A stretch of 64,000 nt of DNA from Microbacterium sp. Au-Mic1 (GTDB taxonomy: Bacteria > Actinomycetota > Actinomycetes > Actinomycetales > Microbacteriaceae). This document shows positions 18,565 to 28,293 of this stretch, in pieces. Numbering within the stretch: position 1 is the stretch's first letter; each line of letters begins with the position of its first letter. The position numbers and the translations under genes are program-made. Under the pieces are notes generated by a model. That model searched no databases. It was given only the letters and a program-made list of their open reading frames with translations, and was not told the origin of the DNA. Location of the stretch: NCBI RefSeq assembly GCF_021341785.1, contig NZ_JAJTTF010000014.1, positions 1-64,000 of the forward strand. Direction: 5' to 3'.

Positions 18565-18791
18565 GCGCAGATTCTAGGGGTCAGGATCCTCCGGCCGGAA
18601 CGACGAGAGCCGGTCCATGTCGATGTCCGTCCCGCGGGCCGGGACCGCAACCGCGGAGGCTGTTCTCGCAAGGCGGATCCGGATCCCTTCGCGCAATGAC
18701 ATGTCCGGCGCGCTCGGCGACAACCCTCCTCGCCGGCACCCGACGACAATGGGAGCATCGACCGTCGTCCGCACACTCGAAGGAGAGACCG

Positions 18792-20225
18792 ATGACCGAC
18801 ACGTCCGCTGTGTCCGCGCTGCTCGACCGCATCCAGGCGCCCGAGGGCTCCGGCCGCGACATCCCCGATGCCGCCACGCGCGAGATCATCGGCCGCGCAC
18901 CCGTGCAGACCGTCGCCGATCTCGACGACGCGATCGCCCGCGCCAAGGCCGCGCAGCCCGCGTGGGAGGCGCTCGGTCACGCGAAGCGGAGCGAGCTGCT
19001 GCTCGCGGCGGCCGATGCGATCGACGCGAACGCGGAGGCGCTCGCCCAGCTGCTCTCCCGTGAGCAGGGCAAGCCGCTGAACGGCCCGAACGCGCGGTTC
19101 GAGCTGGGCGCGTGCTCGGCGTGGCTGCGCACGAACGCGACCACCGTGCTCGAGCCCGAGGTGCTCGTGGACGACGAGAGCCTGCATGCCGAGCTCGTCT
19201 ACAAGCCCGCCGGCGTGGTCGGCGCCATCGGCCCGTGGAACTGGCCGCTCATGATCACCATCTGGCAGATCGGCCCGTCGTTGCGGATGGGGAACACCGT
19301 GGTCGCCAAGCCGAGCGAGTACACCCCCCTGAGCGTGCTGGCGATGCTGGCGGTCATGAACGAGGTGCTGCCCGCCGACGTGCTCATCGGGATCTCCGGC
19401 GACCGCGAGGTCGGCGCGCGGATCGCGTCGCATCCCGACATCGACAAGATCATGTTCACCGGATCCACGGCCACCGGCCGCAAGATCATCGAGAGCTCGG
19501 CAGGCAACCTCGCCCGGCTCACGCTCGAGCTCGGCGGCAACGACGCCGGCATCGTGCTGCCGGGGACGGATCCGTCTGCGATCGCCGAAGACCTGTTCTG
19601 GGGCGCGTTCATCAACACCGGGCAGACCTGTGCGGCCATGAAGCGGCTCTACGTGCACGACTCGCTGTACGACGAGGTGGTCGACGCGCTCGCCGGCATC
19701 GCCGCGAACGTGCCGATCGGCAACGGCCTGGACGAGAACAACGTGCTGGGCCCGCTGCAGAACAAGCAGCAGTTCGACATCGTGTCGCGCCTCGTCGAGG
19801 ACGCGAAGGCGCGCGGCGCCCGCATCGTGACGGGCGGCGAGGCGGCTCCCGAGCTCGGCGAGCTGTTCTACCGGCCGACGATCGTGGCGGACATCGACAA
19901 CGACGCCGCGCTCGTGCAGGAGGAGCAGTTCGGGCCGGCGCTGCCGATCATCCGCTACTCCGACGTCGACGAGGCGTTCGCGCTCGCCAACGCGGTCGAT
20001 GTGGGCCTCGGCGCCTCGGTGTGGTCGAGCGACCCTGAGGCGGCCCGCGAAGCCGCGACCCGGATGCAGTCCGGCACGGTGTGGATCAACTCGCACGGCG
20101 GGCTGCACCCGATGGTGCCGTTCGGCGGGGTGAAGAGCTCGGGCTACGGCCTCGAGTTCGGCGTGGCGGGCCTCAAGTCCGTCGCCGTGCCGCAGGTCGT
20201 CTCCGGCCCCGGCCGGAAGGCCTAG
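18792..20225 (+). CDS. NAD(P)-dependent aldehyde dehydrogenase
   Basis: 477 aa. Oxidises an aldehyde to its acid. Catalytic C280 (NTGQTCAAMKR) and general-base E246 (LELGGND) are present, as are the cofactor segments GPWNWPL and FTGSTATGRKI. ATG 18792 follows GAAGGAG. Four bases upstream of the GMC oxidoreductase gene, so the pair should convert an alcohol through the aldehyde to the acid. Substrate unknown; betaine aldehyde is possible, given a GMC partner and a TetR like BetI, but not shown. Confidence 0.9.
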   Translation: MTDTSAVSALLDRIQAPEGSGRDIPDAATREIIGRAPVQTVADLDDAIARAKAAQPAWEALGHAKRSELLLAAADAIDANAEALAQLLSREQGKPLNGPNARFELGACSAWLRTNATTVLEPEVLVDDESLHAELVYKPAGVVGAIGPWNWPLMITIWQIGPSLRMGNTVVAKPSEYTPLSVLAMLAVMNEVLPADVLIGISGDREVGARIASHPDIDKIMFTGSTATGRKIIESSAGNLARLTLELGGNDAGIVLPGTDPSAIAEDLFWGAFINTGQTCAAMKRLYVHDSLYDEVVDALAGIAANVPIGNGLDENNVLGPLQNKQQFDIVSRLVEDAKARGARIVTGGEAAPELGELFYRPTIVADIDNDAALVQEEQFGPALPIIRYSDVDEAFALANAVDVGLGASVWSSDPEAAREAATRMQSGTVWINSHGGLHPMVPFGGVKSSGYGLEFGVAGLKSVAVPQVVSGPGRKA

Positions 20226-20228
20226 ACC

Positions 20229-21713
20229 ATGGCCCGCTCCGCGATCGTCGTCGGAGCCGGCACCTCGGGCAGCATCGTCACCCGGCGTCTCGTGGACGCG
20301 GGGTACGACGTGACGCTCATCGAGGCCGGCGGGTACGACACCAACCCCGCGATCCACGACCCGTCCCGTGCGGGCGAGCTCTGGCACGCCGCAGAAGACT
20401 GGGACTACTTCACCGTGCCGCAGGACCATGCGGCCGGGCGCCGGCTGCACCTGCCGCGCGGGAAGGTGACCGGCGGATCCCATGCGCTGAACGCGATGAT
20501 CTGGGTGCGCTGCGCGGCGAGCGACTTCGACGGCTGGGAGCGCTCCGGCGCCACCGGCTGGGGCTGGTCCGACGTGCTGCCCGTGTACGAGGCGATCGAG
20601 AACGACCTGCTGCCGGTGACGGACGACTACCCGCTCGTGCCGATCCAGCAGTCGATCATCGACGCCGCCGTCGAGGAGGGGCTGGAGCACAACCCCGACT
20701 ACAACGGCGGCACGCTCGACGGCGTCTCGCAGGAGCAGGTCACGATGCGCGACGGCCAGCGCGTCAACACGTGGATGGCGTATGTTCGTCCCGTCGAGGA
20801 CGCCCCGAACCTGCGCATCGTCACCGACGCCGAGGTCGCGACTGTGATCGTCGACGACGGCGTTGCCGTGGGCGTGCGGCTGAGCGACGGATCCGAGCTT
20901 CGTGCGGATGAGGTGATCCTCGCCGCCGGCGCACTGGGCAGCCCCGCGATCCTGCTGCGCAGTGGCATCGGACCGCGCGCGGACCTCGAAGCCCTCGGCA
21001 TCGAGGTGCTCCGCGACGTGCCGGCGGTCGGCGCGAACCTGCACGACCACCTGCTGTCCCCGGTGATCTTCACGACCGCGCAGCCCGTGGGCGCGCCGCA
21101 GCCGGGTGTCTCGGTGACGCAGACGCACCTGTTCTGGCGGTCGCGCGACGACCTCGCCGAGCCCGACACGCAGCCGATCCACTTCTCGGTGCCGATGTGG
21201 GGCGAGCTCGAGCCGCGGCCCGGTGCGCACGGGCCGGGCGACGGCTTCACGCTCATGGCGGGGCTGGTGACGCCGCACAGCCGCGGCGCGCTGCGCCTGT
21301 CGGGCCCCGGCGTCGAGGACCCGCTCCTCATCGACCTCGCGGCCCTGGAAGACGACCGCGACGTGGCCGCGCTCGCCGCGTCCGTGCGCCAGGCGCGCCG
21401 GATCGGCGCCCGGCCGGCCCTCGCGGGGGAGTGGGGCGCGATCGAGGCCTACCCCGGAGCGGAGGTGCCGGACGCCGACGTCGAGGACTGGGTGCGCCGC
21501 ACCGCGATCACCTACCACCACCAGGTCGGCACGTGCCGGATGGGATCGGATCCGGATGCTGTCGTGGATCCGCGCCTGCGCGTGAACGGCGTCGCGGGGC
21601 TCCGCGTGATCGATGCCTCGGTCATGCCGACGATCACCACGGGCAACACGAACGCCCCGGCCGCCGTGATCGGCGAGCGCGGCGTGCGGTTCCTGCTCGA
21701 AGACGCGGACTAG
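20229..21713 (+). CDS. GMC-family FAD-dependent alcohol oxidoreductase
   Basis: 494 aa. FAD dinucleotide fold at the start (IVVGAGTSGSIVTRRLVDAGYDVTLIEAG), GMC signature GKVTGGSHALNAMIWVR, second signature GALGSPAILLRSGIG, and C-terminal catalytic TYHHQVGTCRMG with the closing IDASVMPTITTGNTNAPAAVIGERG. Related to choline and polyethylene-glycol dehydrogenases. Translationally close to the aldehyde dehydrogenase (3-bp gap) and convergent with a TetR gene. Confidence 0.9.
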   Translation: MARSAIVVGAGTSGSIVTRRLVDAGYDVTLIEAGGYDTNPAIHDPSRAGELWHAAEDWDYFTVPQDHAAGRRLHLPRGKVTGGSHALNAMIWVRCAASDFDGWERSGATGWGWSDVLPVYEAIENDLLPVTDDYPLVPIQQSIIDAAVEEGLEHNPDYNGGTLDGVSQEQVTMRDGQRVNTWMAYVRPVEDAPNLRIVTDAEVATVIVDDGVAVGVRLSDGSELRADEVILAAGALGSPAILLRSGIGPRADLEALGIEVLRDVPAVGANLHDHLLSPVIFTTAQPVGAPQPGVSVTQTHLFWRSRDDLAEPDTQPIHFSVPMWGELEPRPGAHGPGDGFTLMAGLVTPHSRGALRLSGPGVEDPLLIDLAALEDDRDVAALAASVRQARRIGARPALAGEWGAIEAYPGAEVPDADVEDWVRRTAITYHHQVGTCRMGSDPDAVVDPRLRVNGVAGLRVIDASVMPTITTGNTNAPAAVIGERGVRFLLEDAD

Positions 21714-21734
21714 GAGCGTGTGCGGCCGGGCTCG

Positions 21735-22334
21735 TCAGCGGGCCTGGCCGCGCAGCTCCGCGAGCAGGGCCTGCAGCCCCGCCTCGATGCGCTCGTCTCC
21801 GGCGACCTCGGGCAGCAGCACCGACACCATCTGCCAGCCGGCGTTGCGCGAGGCGACCTCGCCGACCGCCGTGTCGATGTCGATGTGCGCGCCGAGCTCG
21901 CCGTCCTCGCGCGCCTCGACGAGGAAGCGGCGGAACTGGTCCCGCCAGCGCTGGTTGTTCTCGCGGTGGATCTGGGTGACCCTCGTGTCCTGCGAGGCGT
22001 GGTCCCAGAAGGCGATGACGACGCGGGCGTACTTGGGACCGAGGTCTCCGAACGGGAGGATCTCGCGGCACATCTGCTCGAGGGCGTCGAGGCCGCGCTT
22101 GCCCGCGACCTCGGTGAGGATCCGGCCGTTGGCCTGCACGTGGAGGCGGACGAAGGACGCCGTGAGCAGACTCTCCTTGGTGGGGAAATAGCGGGCGATC
22201 GCGCCGTGGGTGTAGCCGGCCTCGGCAGCGATCTGGCGCATCGTGAGCCGTTCGAAGCCCTCCCTGGCGATCACCTTGGTGGCCGCATCCGCGATGTGGT
22301 CCCGCCGTTCGTCGTGGTCAACGATCTTGGGCAC
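21735..22334 (-). CDS. TetR-family transcriptional regulator
   Basis: 199 aa. HTH at about 10-55 (RRDHIADAATKVIAREGFERLTMRQIAAEAGYTHGAIARYFPTKESLLTASF), with a BetI-like C-terminal domain. GTG start at 22334 behind GGAGGAGG. Divergent from the ABC importer operon that begins at 22555 and convergent with the GMC gene; it may control either. The inverted repeat CCACTTGG/CCAAGTGG around the importer promoter is a candidate site. Confidence 0.82.
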   Translation of the reverse strand: MPKIVDHDERRDHIADAATKVIAREGFERLTMRQIAAEAGYTHGAIARYFPTKESLLTASFVRLHVQANGRILTEVAGKRGLDALEQMCREILPFGDLGPKYARVVIAFWDHASQDTRVTQIHRENNQRWRDQFRRFLVEAREDGELGAHIDIDTAVGEVASRNAGWQMVSVLLPEVAGDERIEAGLQALLAELRGQAR

Positions 22335-22402
22335 GTCAGTCCTCCTCCGATGCTGATGATCCTAGGGGGAGCGGAGACGGAGAGCCGCCCCATCTTTCGC
22401 GG

Positions 22403-22476
22403 CCACTTGGACACGTAAGATTCCGAAACATCTTGACAACACTATCTCCTTGCTGGATATTTAAGTGACCAAGTGG
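22403..22476 (+). promoter_or_regulatory. Promoter of the ABC importer-sulfatase operon, flanked by an inverted repeat
   Basis: TTGACA (22433-22438) is followed after 18-19 bp by ATATTTA (22457-22463). CCACTTGG (22403-22410) and CCAAGTGG (22469-22476) are exact inverted copies placed either side, 66 bp apart centre to centre, about six helical turns. This suits looping or cooperative binding by a regulator such as the adjacent TetR. Confidence 0.5.
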
Positions 22477-22554
22477 TGATTAAAGACGATGAAGTCGCAC
22501 CGCAGCGACGCCTCCGCTCCCAGATCCCATCCCTCGTTCTGACAGGAAGCACAC

Positions 22555-23559
22555 ATGCACATCACGCGCGCACTCCGTGTCGCCGCCGCGGTCGTCGCCG
22601 TCGGCGCGGCCGCCGCCCTCGCCGGCTGCTCGTCCTCTTCCGGAAGCACCGAACCGGGGAAGAAGGGCGATCTCACCACGGTCAAGGTCGCCACGATCGG
22701 CCTCACCTCCGATGGCAGCCTGCTGACCGGGATGGCGAAGGGGTTCTTCGCCGACGAGGGCCTCAAGGTCGAGACCTCGATCGTCGCGAACCCGCCCGCC
22801 GGTCTCGCCGCTGCGCAGAGCGGACAGGTCGACATCGCCTACTCGCCCAGCATCCCGCTGCTCAATGCACTCAGCCAGGGCGTGAAGATGAAGGTCGTCG
22901 CACCCGCCGACGGCTACCCGGACGCGGCGACCAGCGCCTCGGACCCCGCGGCGTTCGACGACACCGGCCTGTTCGCGAGCGCGACCAGCGGCATCACGTC
23001 CGTGAAGGAGCTGGCCGGCAAGACGATCGCGATCCCGGCCCGCAAGGCTCAGCTCGAGGTGGTCATCGCCGAGCAGCTCAAGAAGAACGGCATCGACCCC
23101 GCGACGGGTGTGAAATGGGTCGTGCTCGACTTCACCTCGGCCGTCGCCGCGCTGAAGAGCGGCAACGTCGACGCGGCGGGACTGGTCAGCCCCTTCACCG
23201 CGCAGGCGCTCTCCGCGGGGAACCCCCAGCTCGCCGCGCCGTCGATCGGTTTCTTCGAGACCGGTGCGACGGGCCTGTGGACGACGGGCGATGCGACCGC
23301 GACCTCGAAGAAGGACGTCGTCAGCGCGTTCCAGCGCGCGATCGCGAAGTCCAACGAGTACGCCACCGCGCATCCCGAGGAGGCGATCAAGGCCGGCCTC
23401 GCCTACACGAAGTCGACGCTCTCGGTCGATCAGGTCAAGGTCCCGGTCTGGCCGGCGACCGTCACGGACGAGGACCTGCAGCGTCCCGACGACAAGATGG
23501 TGGGTCTCGGGTTCCTGAAGAAGCCGGTCGACCTCACGGGCGTCATCCTCACGAAGTGA
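22555..23559 (+). CDS. ABC importer substrate-binding lipoprotein (SsuA/TauA/NMT1-like)
   Basis: 334 aa. Lipoprotein signal with lipobox LAGC and lipidated C25. The mature protein has the NMT1/THI5/SsuA fold (TIGLTSDGSLLTGMAKGFFADEGLKVETSIVANPPAGLAAAQSGQVDIAYSPSIPLLNALSQG). Family members bind sulfonates, taurine, nitrate or pyrimidines; the downstream sulfatase makes sulfate esters or sulfonates the best guess. AGGAAG precedes the ATG. First gene of a five-gene operon. Confidence 0.88.
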   Translation: MHITRALRVAAAVVAVGAAAALAGCSSSSGSTEPGKKGDLTTVKVATIGLTSDGSLLTGMAKGFFADEGLKVETSIVANPPAGLAAAQSGQVDIAYSPSIPLLNALSQGVKMKVVAPADGYPDAATSASDPAAFDDTGLFASATSGITSVKELAGKTIAIPARKAQLEVVIAEQLKKNGIDPATGVKWVVLDFTSAVAALKSGNVDAAGLVSPFTAQALSAGNPQLAAPSIGFFETGATGLWTTGDATATSKKDVVSAFQRAIAKSNEYATAHPEEAIKAGLAYTKSTLSVDQVKVPVWPATVTDEDLQRPDDKMVGLGFLKKPVDLTGVILTK

Positions 23560-23564
23560 CGGCC

Positions 23565-24347
23565 ATGACCCGCTCCCGCATCCTCCCCGCGCTGCTCGGC
23601 GCCGCCGGTGCGCTGACCGCACTCGTGGTGTGGCAGCTCGCGGCGACGGTCGGCCCGCTCGCCGGCGCGCCGCTGCCCTCCGCCCTCGAGGCGCTGGGCG
23701 CGGCGGGCCGGCTCCTGGGCACGCCGCAGCTCTGGCAGGCGACGGCGGACACCCTGGCCATGGCCCTCAGCGGCCTCATCGCCGCCGCCCTCGTCGGCGT
23801 GCTGCTGGGCATCGCGATCGGATCCTCTCCGCTCGCCATGCACGCGACCAGGGTGCCGCTGGAGTTCCTCAAGCCGATCCCGCCCATCGTGATCCTCCCG
23901 GTCGTGGTGCTCGTGCTCGGCCCCACCTCGGGTATGGGGACCTTCCTCGTCTTCTTCGGCTCGTTCATCGCGATCGCGGTGCAGTCCTCCGCCGGGGTCT
24001 TCGACACCGATCCCGTGGCCCGCGCGACGGGCGCCTCCTACGGGATGAGTCGCGCGGAGATCCTCACCCGGATCGTGATCCCGAGCGCGCTGCCCTACAT
24101 CGGCACCGCGCTGCGCGTCGCGGCCCCCACCTCGCTCGTCATCGCCGTCGTCGCCGGCCTCCTCGGGGGAGGCCCGGGACTCGGCCAGAGCCTGCTCATG
24201 TCGCAGATCTCCGGCAACCAGCCCGAACTGTTCGGCTACGTGCTGATCCTCGGCGTGCTCGGCCTGCTCATCCAGGGGCTCAGCCAGTGGGGCGAGCGGC
24301 GTCTGCTGCACTGGCACCCGCAGTACCGGAAGGCGGAACACGCATGA
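23565..24347 (+). CDS. ABC importer permease 1 (SsuC-like)
   Basis: 260 aa, about six membrane segments. The EAA loop is ARATGASYGMSRAEILTRIVIPSALPYIGTALRVA. ATG 23565 is five bases after the binding-protein stop; the stop overlaps the next permease by ATGA. Two different permease genes suggest a heterodimeric channel, whereas the classic Ssu/Tau systems use one. Confidence 0.88.
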   Translation: MTRSRILPALLGAAGALTALVVWQLAATVGPLAGAPLPSALEALGAAGRLLGTPQLWQATADTLAMALSGLIAAALVGVLLGIAIGSSPLAMHATRVPLEFLKPIPPIVILPVVVLVLGPTSGMGTFLVFFGSFIAIAVQSSAGVFDTDPVARATGASYGMSRAEILTRIVIPSALPYIGTALRVAAPTSLVIAVVAGLLGGGPGLGQSLLMSQISGNQPELFGYVLILGVLGLLIQGLSQWGERRLLHWHPQYRKAEHA

Positions 24348-25180
24348 CCCTCACCACCTCCGTGCAGACCGGTGCGCGGCTCCGCCGCGGCCGCCGGCTG
24401 AGTTCCTCTCCGCGCTGGCTGCTGATCCTCGTCGAGATCGCGGTCCCGGTCGTCCTCATCGCGCTGTGGTGGATCGCCTCGGCCGGATCCACGAACACGT
24501 TCTTCCCGCCGCTGTCCGCGATCCTCGCGCGCCTGGGCGAGCTGATCGGAACGCCCGCGTTCCTCGGCGACATCGGCATCTCCGTGCTGAATCTGGCCGT
24601 GTCCTTCCTCATCGCCACGGTCATCGGCGTGCTGCTGGGGTGCGCGCTCGGACTCATCGCCCCGCTCAGCTGGTTCGTCGAGCCGACGATCCACTTCTTC
24701 CGGGCGATCCCGCCGGTCGCGCTCGTGCCGATCTTCGTGTCGCTCATCGGCTTCGGCAACGGCACGCGCATCCTCTCGATCTCGCTCGCCGCGCTCTTCC
24801 CGATCCTCATCTCGACGATCGACGGCGTGCGCGCGGGGGAGCCCACCCTGCTGATGGTGGGACGGGTCTACCGGCTCACCCGCGCGGAGCGGCTGTTCCA
24901 GGTGACGCTGCCGGCCGCGAGCCCTCGGATCCTGTCCGGCATGCAGGTGAGCCTCATCACCGCGTTCGTCGTGATGATCGCGAGCGAGATGCTCGGATCC
25001 TCGGCGGGCCTCGGGGCCGCGACGTTGCTCGCGCAGCAGTCCTTCGCGATCGCCGACATGTGGGCCGGCATCATCGTCCTCGGCGTGCTCGGCTACCTGT
25101 CCACCGCCCTGTTCGTCCTGTTCCGCCGCGCGGTCCTGCGCTGGTACATCGCCTCACAACAACTGGAGAAGAGCGAATGA
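24344..25180 (+). CDS. ABC importer permease 2 (SsuC-like)
   Basis: 278 aa, about six membrane segments with a 25-residue basic N-terminal tail. EAA loop: MVGRVYRLTRAERLFQVTLPAASPRILSGMQVSL. It overlaps permease 1 and the ATPase gene by four bases each (ATGA at both ends), giving tight coupling. Sequence differs clearly from permease 1, so this is not a recent duplication. Confidence 0.88.
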   Translation: MTLTTSVQTGARLRRGRRLSSSPRWLLILVEIAVPVVLIALWWIASAGSTNTFFPPLSAILARLGELIGTPAFLGDIGISVLNLAVSFLIATVIGVLLGCALGLIAPLSWFVEPTIHFFRAIPPVALVPIFVSLIGFGNGTRILSISLAALFPILISTIDGVRAGEPTLLMVGRVYRLTRAERLFQVTLPAASPRILSGMQVSLITAFVVMIASEMLGSSAGLGAATLLAQQSFAIADMWAGIIVLGVLGYLSTALFVLFRRAVLRWYIASQQLEKSE

Positions 25181-25959
25181 GCATCACCACCAGCCCCCGG
25201 CTCAGCGTCCAGGGCCTCGCCAAGACCTATCGCACCAAGGGCGGCGACGTCCCGGTCATCGCGGATCTCACGTTCGACGTGCAGGCGGGCGAGGTGGCCT
25301 GCATCGTCGGGCCGTCCGGCATCGGCAAGACCACGCTGCTGAAGTGCCTCACCGGCCTGCAGCCGATCACGTCCGGATCCGCCCGCATCGACGGCGTCGA
25401 GATCGACGGGCCTCCCGAGGAGATGGCGCTCGTCTTCCAGGAGTACACGCGCTCGCTCATGCCGTGGCTCACGGTCGAGAAGAACGTGCGGCTGCCGCTC
25501 CGGCACCTCCGGCTGAGCACCGCGGAGCGGGAGGAGCGCATCGCGTCGGCGCTCGCCGCGGTCGGGCTCGCCGGTGCGGGCGCGAAGTATCCGTGGCAGC
25601 TCTCCGGCGGCATGCAGCAGCGCGTCGCGATCGCCCGCGCGATCGCCTACCGTCCCGAGGTGCTCGTGATGGACGAGCCGTTCGCCTCCGTCGATGCGCA
25701 GACCCGGTTCGAGCTCGAGGATCTGTGCCTGCGGATCCGCGAGCAGTTCGGCATGACGATCCTGGTCGTGACGCACGACATCGACGAGGCCGTGTACCTC
25801 TCGGATCGCGTCATCGTGCTCGGCGAGCGGCCCGCGCGCGTGACCGAGACCATCGAGATCGACTTCGGCGGCCCCCGCGACCAGCTGGAGACGCGGGCCA
25901 CGGCGGAGTTCGCCGAGCTCCGCACCCGCATCTTCGGTCTCATCCGGAAGGCGGGCTGA
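25177..25959 (+). CDS. ABC importer ATPase (SsuB/TauB-like)
   Basis: 260 aa. Walker A GPSGIGKTT (about 48-56), Q-loop FQEYTRSLMPW, signature LSGGMQQRVAIARAI, Walker B VLVMDEPFAS, switch histidine in VTHDIDEAVYL. Energises the importer made of the two preceding permeases. ATGA overlap with permease 2; its TGA touches the sulfatase ATG directly (TGAATG). Confidence 0.92.
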   Translation: MSITTSPRLSVQGLAKTYRTKGGDVPVIADLTFDVQAGEVACIVGPSGIGKTTLLKCLTGLQPITSGSARIDGVEIDGPPEEMALVFQEYTRSLMPWLTVEKNVRLPLRHLRLSTAEREERIASALAAVGLAGAGAKYPWQLSGGMQQRVAIARAIAYRPEVLVMDEPFASVDAQTRFELEDLCLRIREQFGMTILVVTHDIDEAVYLSDRVIVLGERPARVTETIEIDFGGPRDQLETRATAEFAELRTRIFGLIRKAG

Positions 25960-28269
25960 ATGGACCCCGCGGCACGCGGCTACGAGGGCTTCGCCGGGCG
26001 CGTCGGAGAGTTCACGTCCGAGTCGGATCCCTCGTGGCGCCCCCGGCCGACCGCCGCGGAAGGGGCGCCCAACATCGTCGTCATGCTCGTCGACGACCTC
26101 GGGTTCAGCGACCTCGGCCCGTTCGGCGGCGAGATCCGGACGCCGTTCATCGACGGCCTCGCGGCCGACGGCTGGCTGTTCACGAACTACCGCACGGCGC
26201 CGATGTGCTCTCCGGCCCGTGCCGCGCTGCTCACCGGGCTGAACCCGCACCGGGCGGGGTTCGGGTTCGTGGCGCACATCGATCCGGGCTACCCCGGTTT
26301 CGCCTGCGAGCTGCCCGCCGCCGCCCCCACGCTCGCGGAATCGCTGCGGGCCGGCGGGTACGCGACGTTCATGGTCGGCAAGTGGCACCTCACCCTCGAG
26401 TCGCGGCTGCATGACGGGGCGGATCGGTCGTCGTGGCCGCTGCAGCGCGGTTTCGACCGCTACTTCGGTTCGATGGACGGGTTCACGTCCCTGCACCATC
26501 CGCATCGGCTCGTGCAGGACAACTCCGTCGTGGACGTCGCAGAGTTCCCTGACGGGTTCTTCCTCACCGACGAACTGACGGATCGTGCGATCGGCATGGT
26601 CGACGAGCTCCGCGCGAACGATCGTCGTAAGCCCTTCTTCCTCTACTACGCGCACACCTCGGTGCATGGGCCGATCCAGGCCAAGGAGGAGGACATCGAG
26701 CGCTATCGCGGCCGGTACGAGCGCGGCTGGAACGCCGTGCGCGAGGAGCGGTTCGCGCGCCAGCGCGCCCGCGGCATCGTGCCCACGCACGCCGAGCTGC
26801 CGGGGGATCCGCTCGCGGACGGAGACCGGATCCCGCACTGGGACGACCTCGGCCCCGAGGAGCGGGCGCTGTTCGCCCGCCACATGGAGGTCTACGCCGC
26901 CGCTGTCGACGAGATCGATCAGAGCGTCGGCCGCCTGCTCGCCCGGCTCGATGAACTCGGCGAGCGCGAGAACACGATCATCGTGATCGCGAGTGACAAC
27001 GGCGGCACCGCCGAGGGAGGTCCGACCGGAACGCGCAGCTACTTCGCGCAGTTCGGCCTGCATGGTGCGGTGCCCGACGGGTGGGTGAACGACGTTCCCC
27101 GCGATCTCTCGGAGATCGGCGGACCGCGGTTGTACGGCCAGTACCCGACCGGCTGGGCGCGGGTGTCGAACACGCCGTTCCGGTCATTCAAGTCGAGCAC
27201 CTACGAAGGCGGGGTGCATGCGCCGCTCGTGATCTCCTGGCCCGCCGGTGCGGCGTCGCCGGGACTCAGGGACCAGTTCGTCTTCGTGTCCGATCTCGCC
27301 CCGACCCTGCTCGAACTGGCCGGCGTCGCGCGTCCGGAGCAGTGGAACGGGACGTCCGCACTCGAGGTCGACGGCGACAGCATCGCCGGGATACTCGCGG
27401 ATCCGGCGGCTCCGGGACGCGAGCAGCAGTACTTCGAGTGCGTCGGCCGGCGCGCGTTCGTCGACGGCGAGTGGAAGGCGGTCTCGCCGATCCCGCCGAC
27501 GCCCGCGCAGGGCGCCACCGGGGGCACGTGGGAGCTCTACCACCTGCCGAGCGATCCGACCGAGACGCGGGATCGTGCCGAGCATGAGCCCGAGCGGGTG
27601 CAGGAGCTCGCGGAGCGCTGGCGCGAGGAGGCCTGGCGCAACACCGTGTTCCCGCTGGACGACGACGGCACGCTGCACTCGGTGCGACCCGGAACCGAGG
27701 CCCCGCTCTCGGAGCCTGTCGAGCTCGTGCCGTTCCGACCGCCGCTCGAGCGGTTCCGCTCGGCGCGCCTCACGGTGCTGCGCTCCTTCGAGGTGCACGC
27801 CGAGCTCGAACTGGAGCACGGCGCGGAGGGCGTGGTCCTCGCGCACGGCGATCAGGGCGGGGGGTACCTGCTGGCATTGGACGGCGCCGAGCTGCTGCTC
27901 TCCTACAACGCGTACGGCGCGATGCGCCGCGTGCGCGCGAGCGCCCCGGAACCCGGCCACCACCGCATCGACCTGCGGGTGCGGGCCGACCTCGGGTTGC
28001 GCTGGAGTCTCGCCGTCGATGTCGATGGCACCGAGCGGCTCCGCCTCGACGACATGCCGATGCTCGTCGGCATGGCGCCCTTCACCGGTATCAGCGTCGG
28101 TTACGACTACGGCGGCCCCGTGGACTGGGATCTCCACGAACGGCACCGCTCCTACCCGTTCCGCGGCGGCCGGATCCGGTCCCTGCGGTACGTGCCGGGC
28201 GAGGCCTCGCCCGAAGACGCGACCGTGCTGCGCGCGATCGAGCAGGAGATGCGCGACCTCGTCGACTGA
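25960..28269 (+). CDS. Type I sulfatase (arylsulfatase family)
   Basis: 769 aa. Hydrolyses sulfate esters. C83 in MCSPARAALLTG is the C-x-P-x-R site converted to formylglycine; D45-D46 of LVDDLGFS bind calcium, and VGKWHL and ASDNGGTAEGG are family motifs. No signal peptide is seen, so the enzyme appears cytoplasmic and would act on imported sulfate esters. About 200 C-terminal residues beyond the sulfatase fold form a beta-rich domain also found in long AtsA-type enzymes. Last gene of the importer operon. A formylglycine-generating enzyme is not encoded in this window. Confidence 0.9.
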   Translation: MDPAARGYEGFAGRVGEFTSESDPSWRPRPTAAEGAPNIVVMLVDDLGFSDLGPFGGEIRTPFIDGLAADGWLFTNYRTAPMCSPARAALLTGLNPHRAGFGFVAHIDPGYPGFACELPAAAPTLAESLRAGGYATFMVGKWHLTLESRLHDGADRSSWPLQRGFDRYFGSMDGFTSLHHPHRLVQDNSVVDVAEFPDGFFLTDELTDRAIGMVDELRANDRRKPFFLYYAHTSVHGPIQAKEEDIERYRGRYERGWNAVREERFARQRARGIVPTHAELPGDPLADGDRIPHWDDLGPEERALFARHMEVYAAAVDEIDQSVGRLLARLDELGERENTIIVIASDNGGTAEGGPTGTRSYFAQFGLHGAVPDGWVNDVPRDLSEIGGPRLYGQYPTGWARVSNTPFRSFKSSTYEGGVHAPLVISWPAGAASPGLRDQFVFVSDLAPTLLELAGVARPEQWNGTSALEVDGDSIAGILADPAAPGREQQYFECVGRRAFVDGEWKAVSPIPPTPAQGATGGTWELYHLPSDPTETRDRAEHEPERVQELAERWREEAWRNTVFPLDDDGTLHSVRPGTEAPLSEPVELVPFRPPLERFRSARLTVLRSFEVHAELELEHGAEGVVLAHGDQGGGYLLALDGAELLLSYNAYGAMRRVRASAPEPGHHRIDLRVRADLGLRWSLAVDVDGTERLRLDDMPMLVGMAPFTGISVGYDYGGPVDWDLHERHRSYPFRGGRIRSLRYVPGEASPEDATVLRAIEQEMRDLVD

Positions 28270-28293
28270 AGGGCGCTCCTGAGATGCGCGGAT

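Noticed and set aside
22473-24347. A 624-aa frame spanning the binding-protein gene and permease 1 as one protein
   Set aside because: The N-terminal two thirds is the wrong frame of the binding protein; permease 1 starts at its own ATG 23565.
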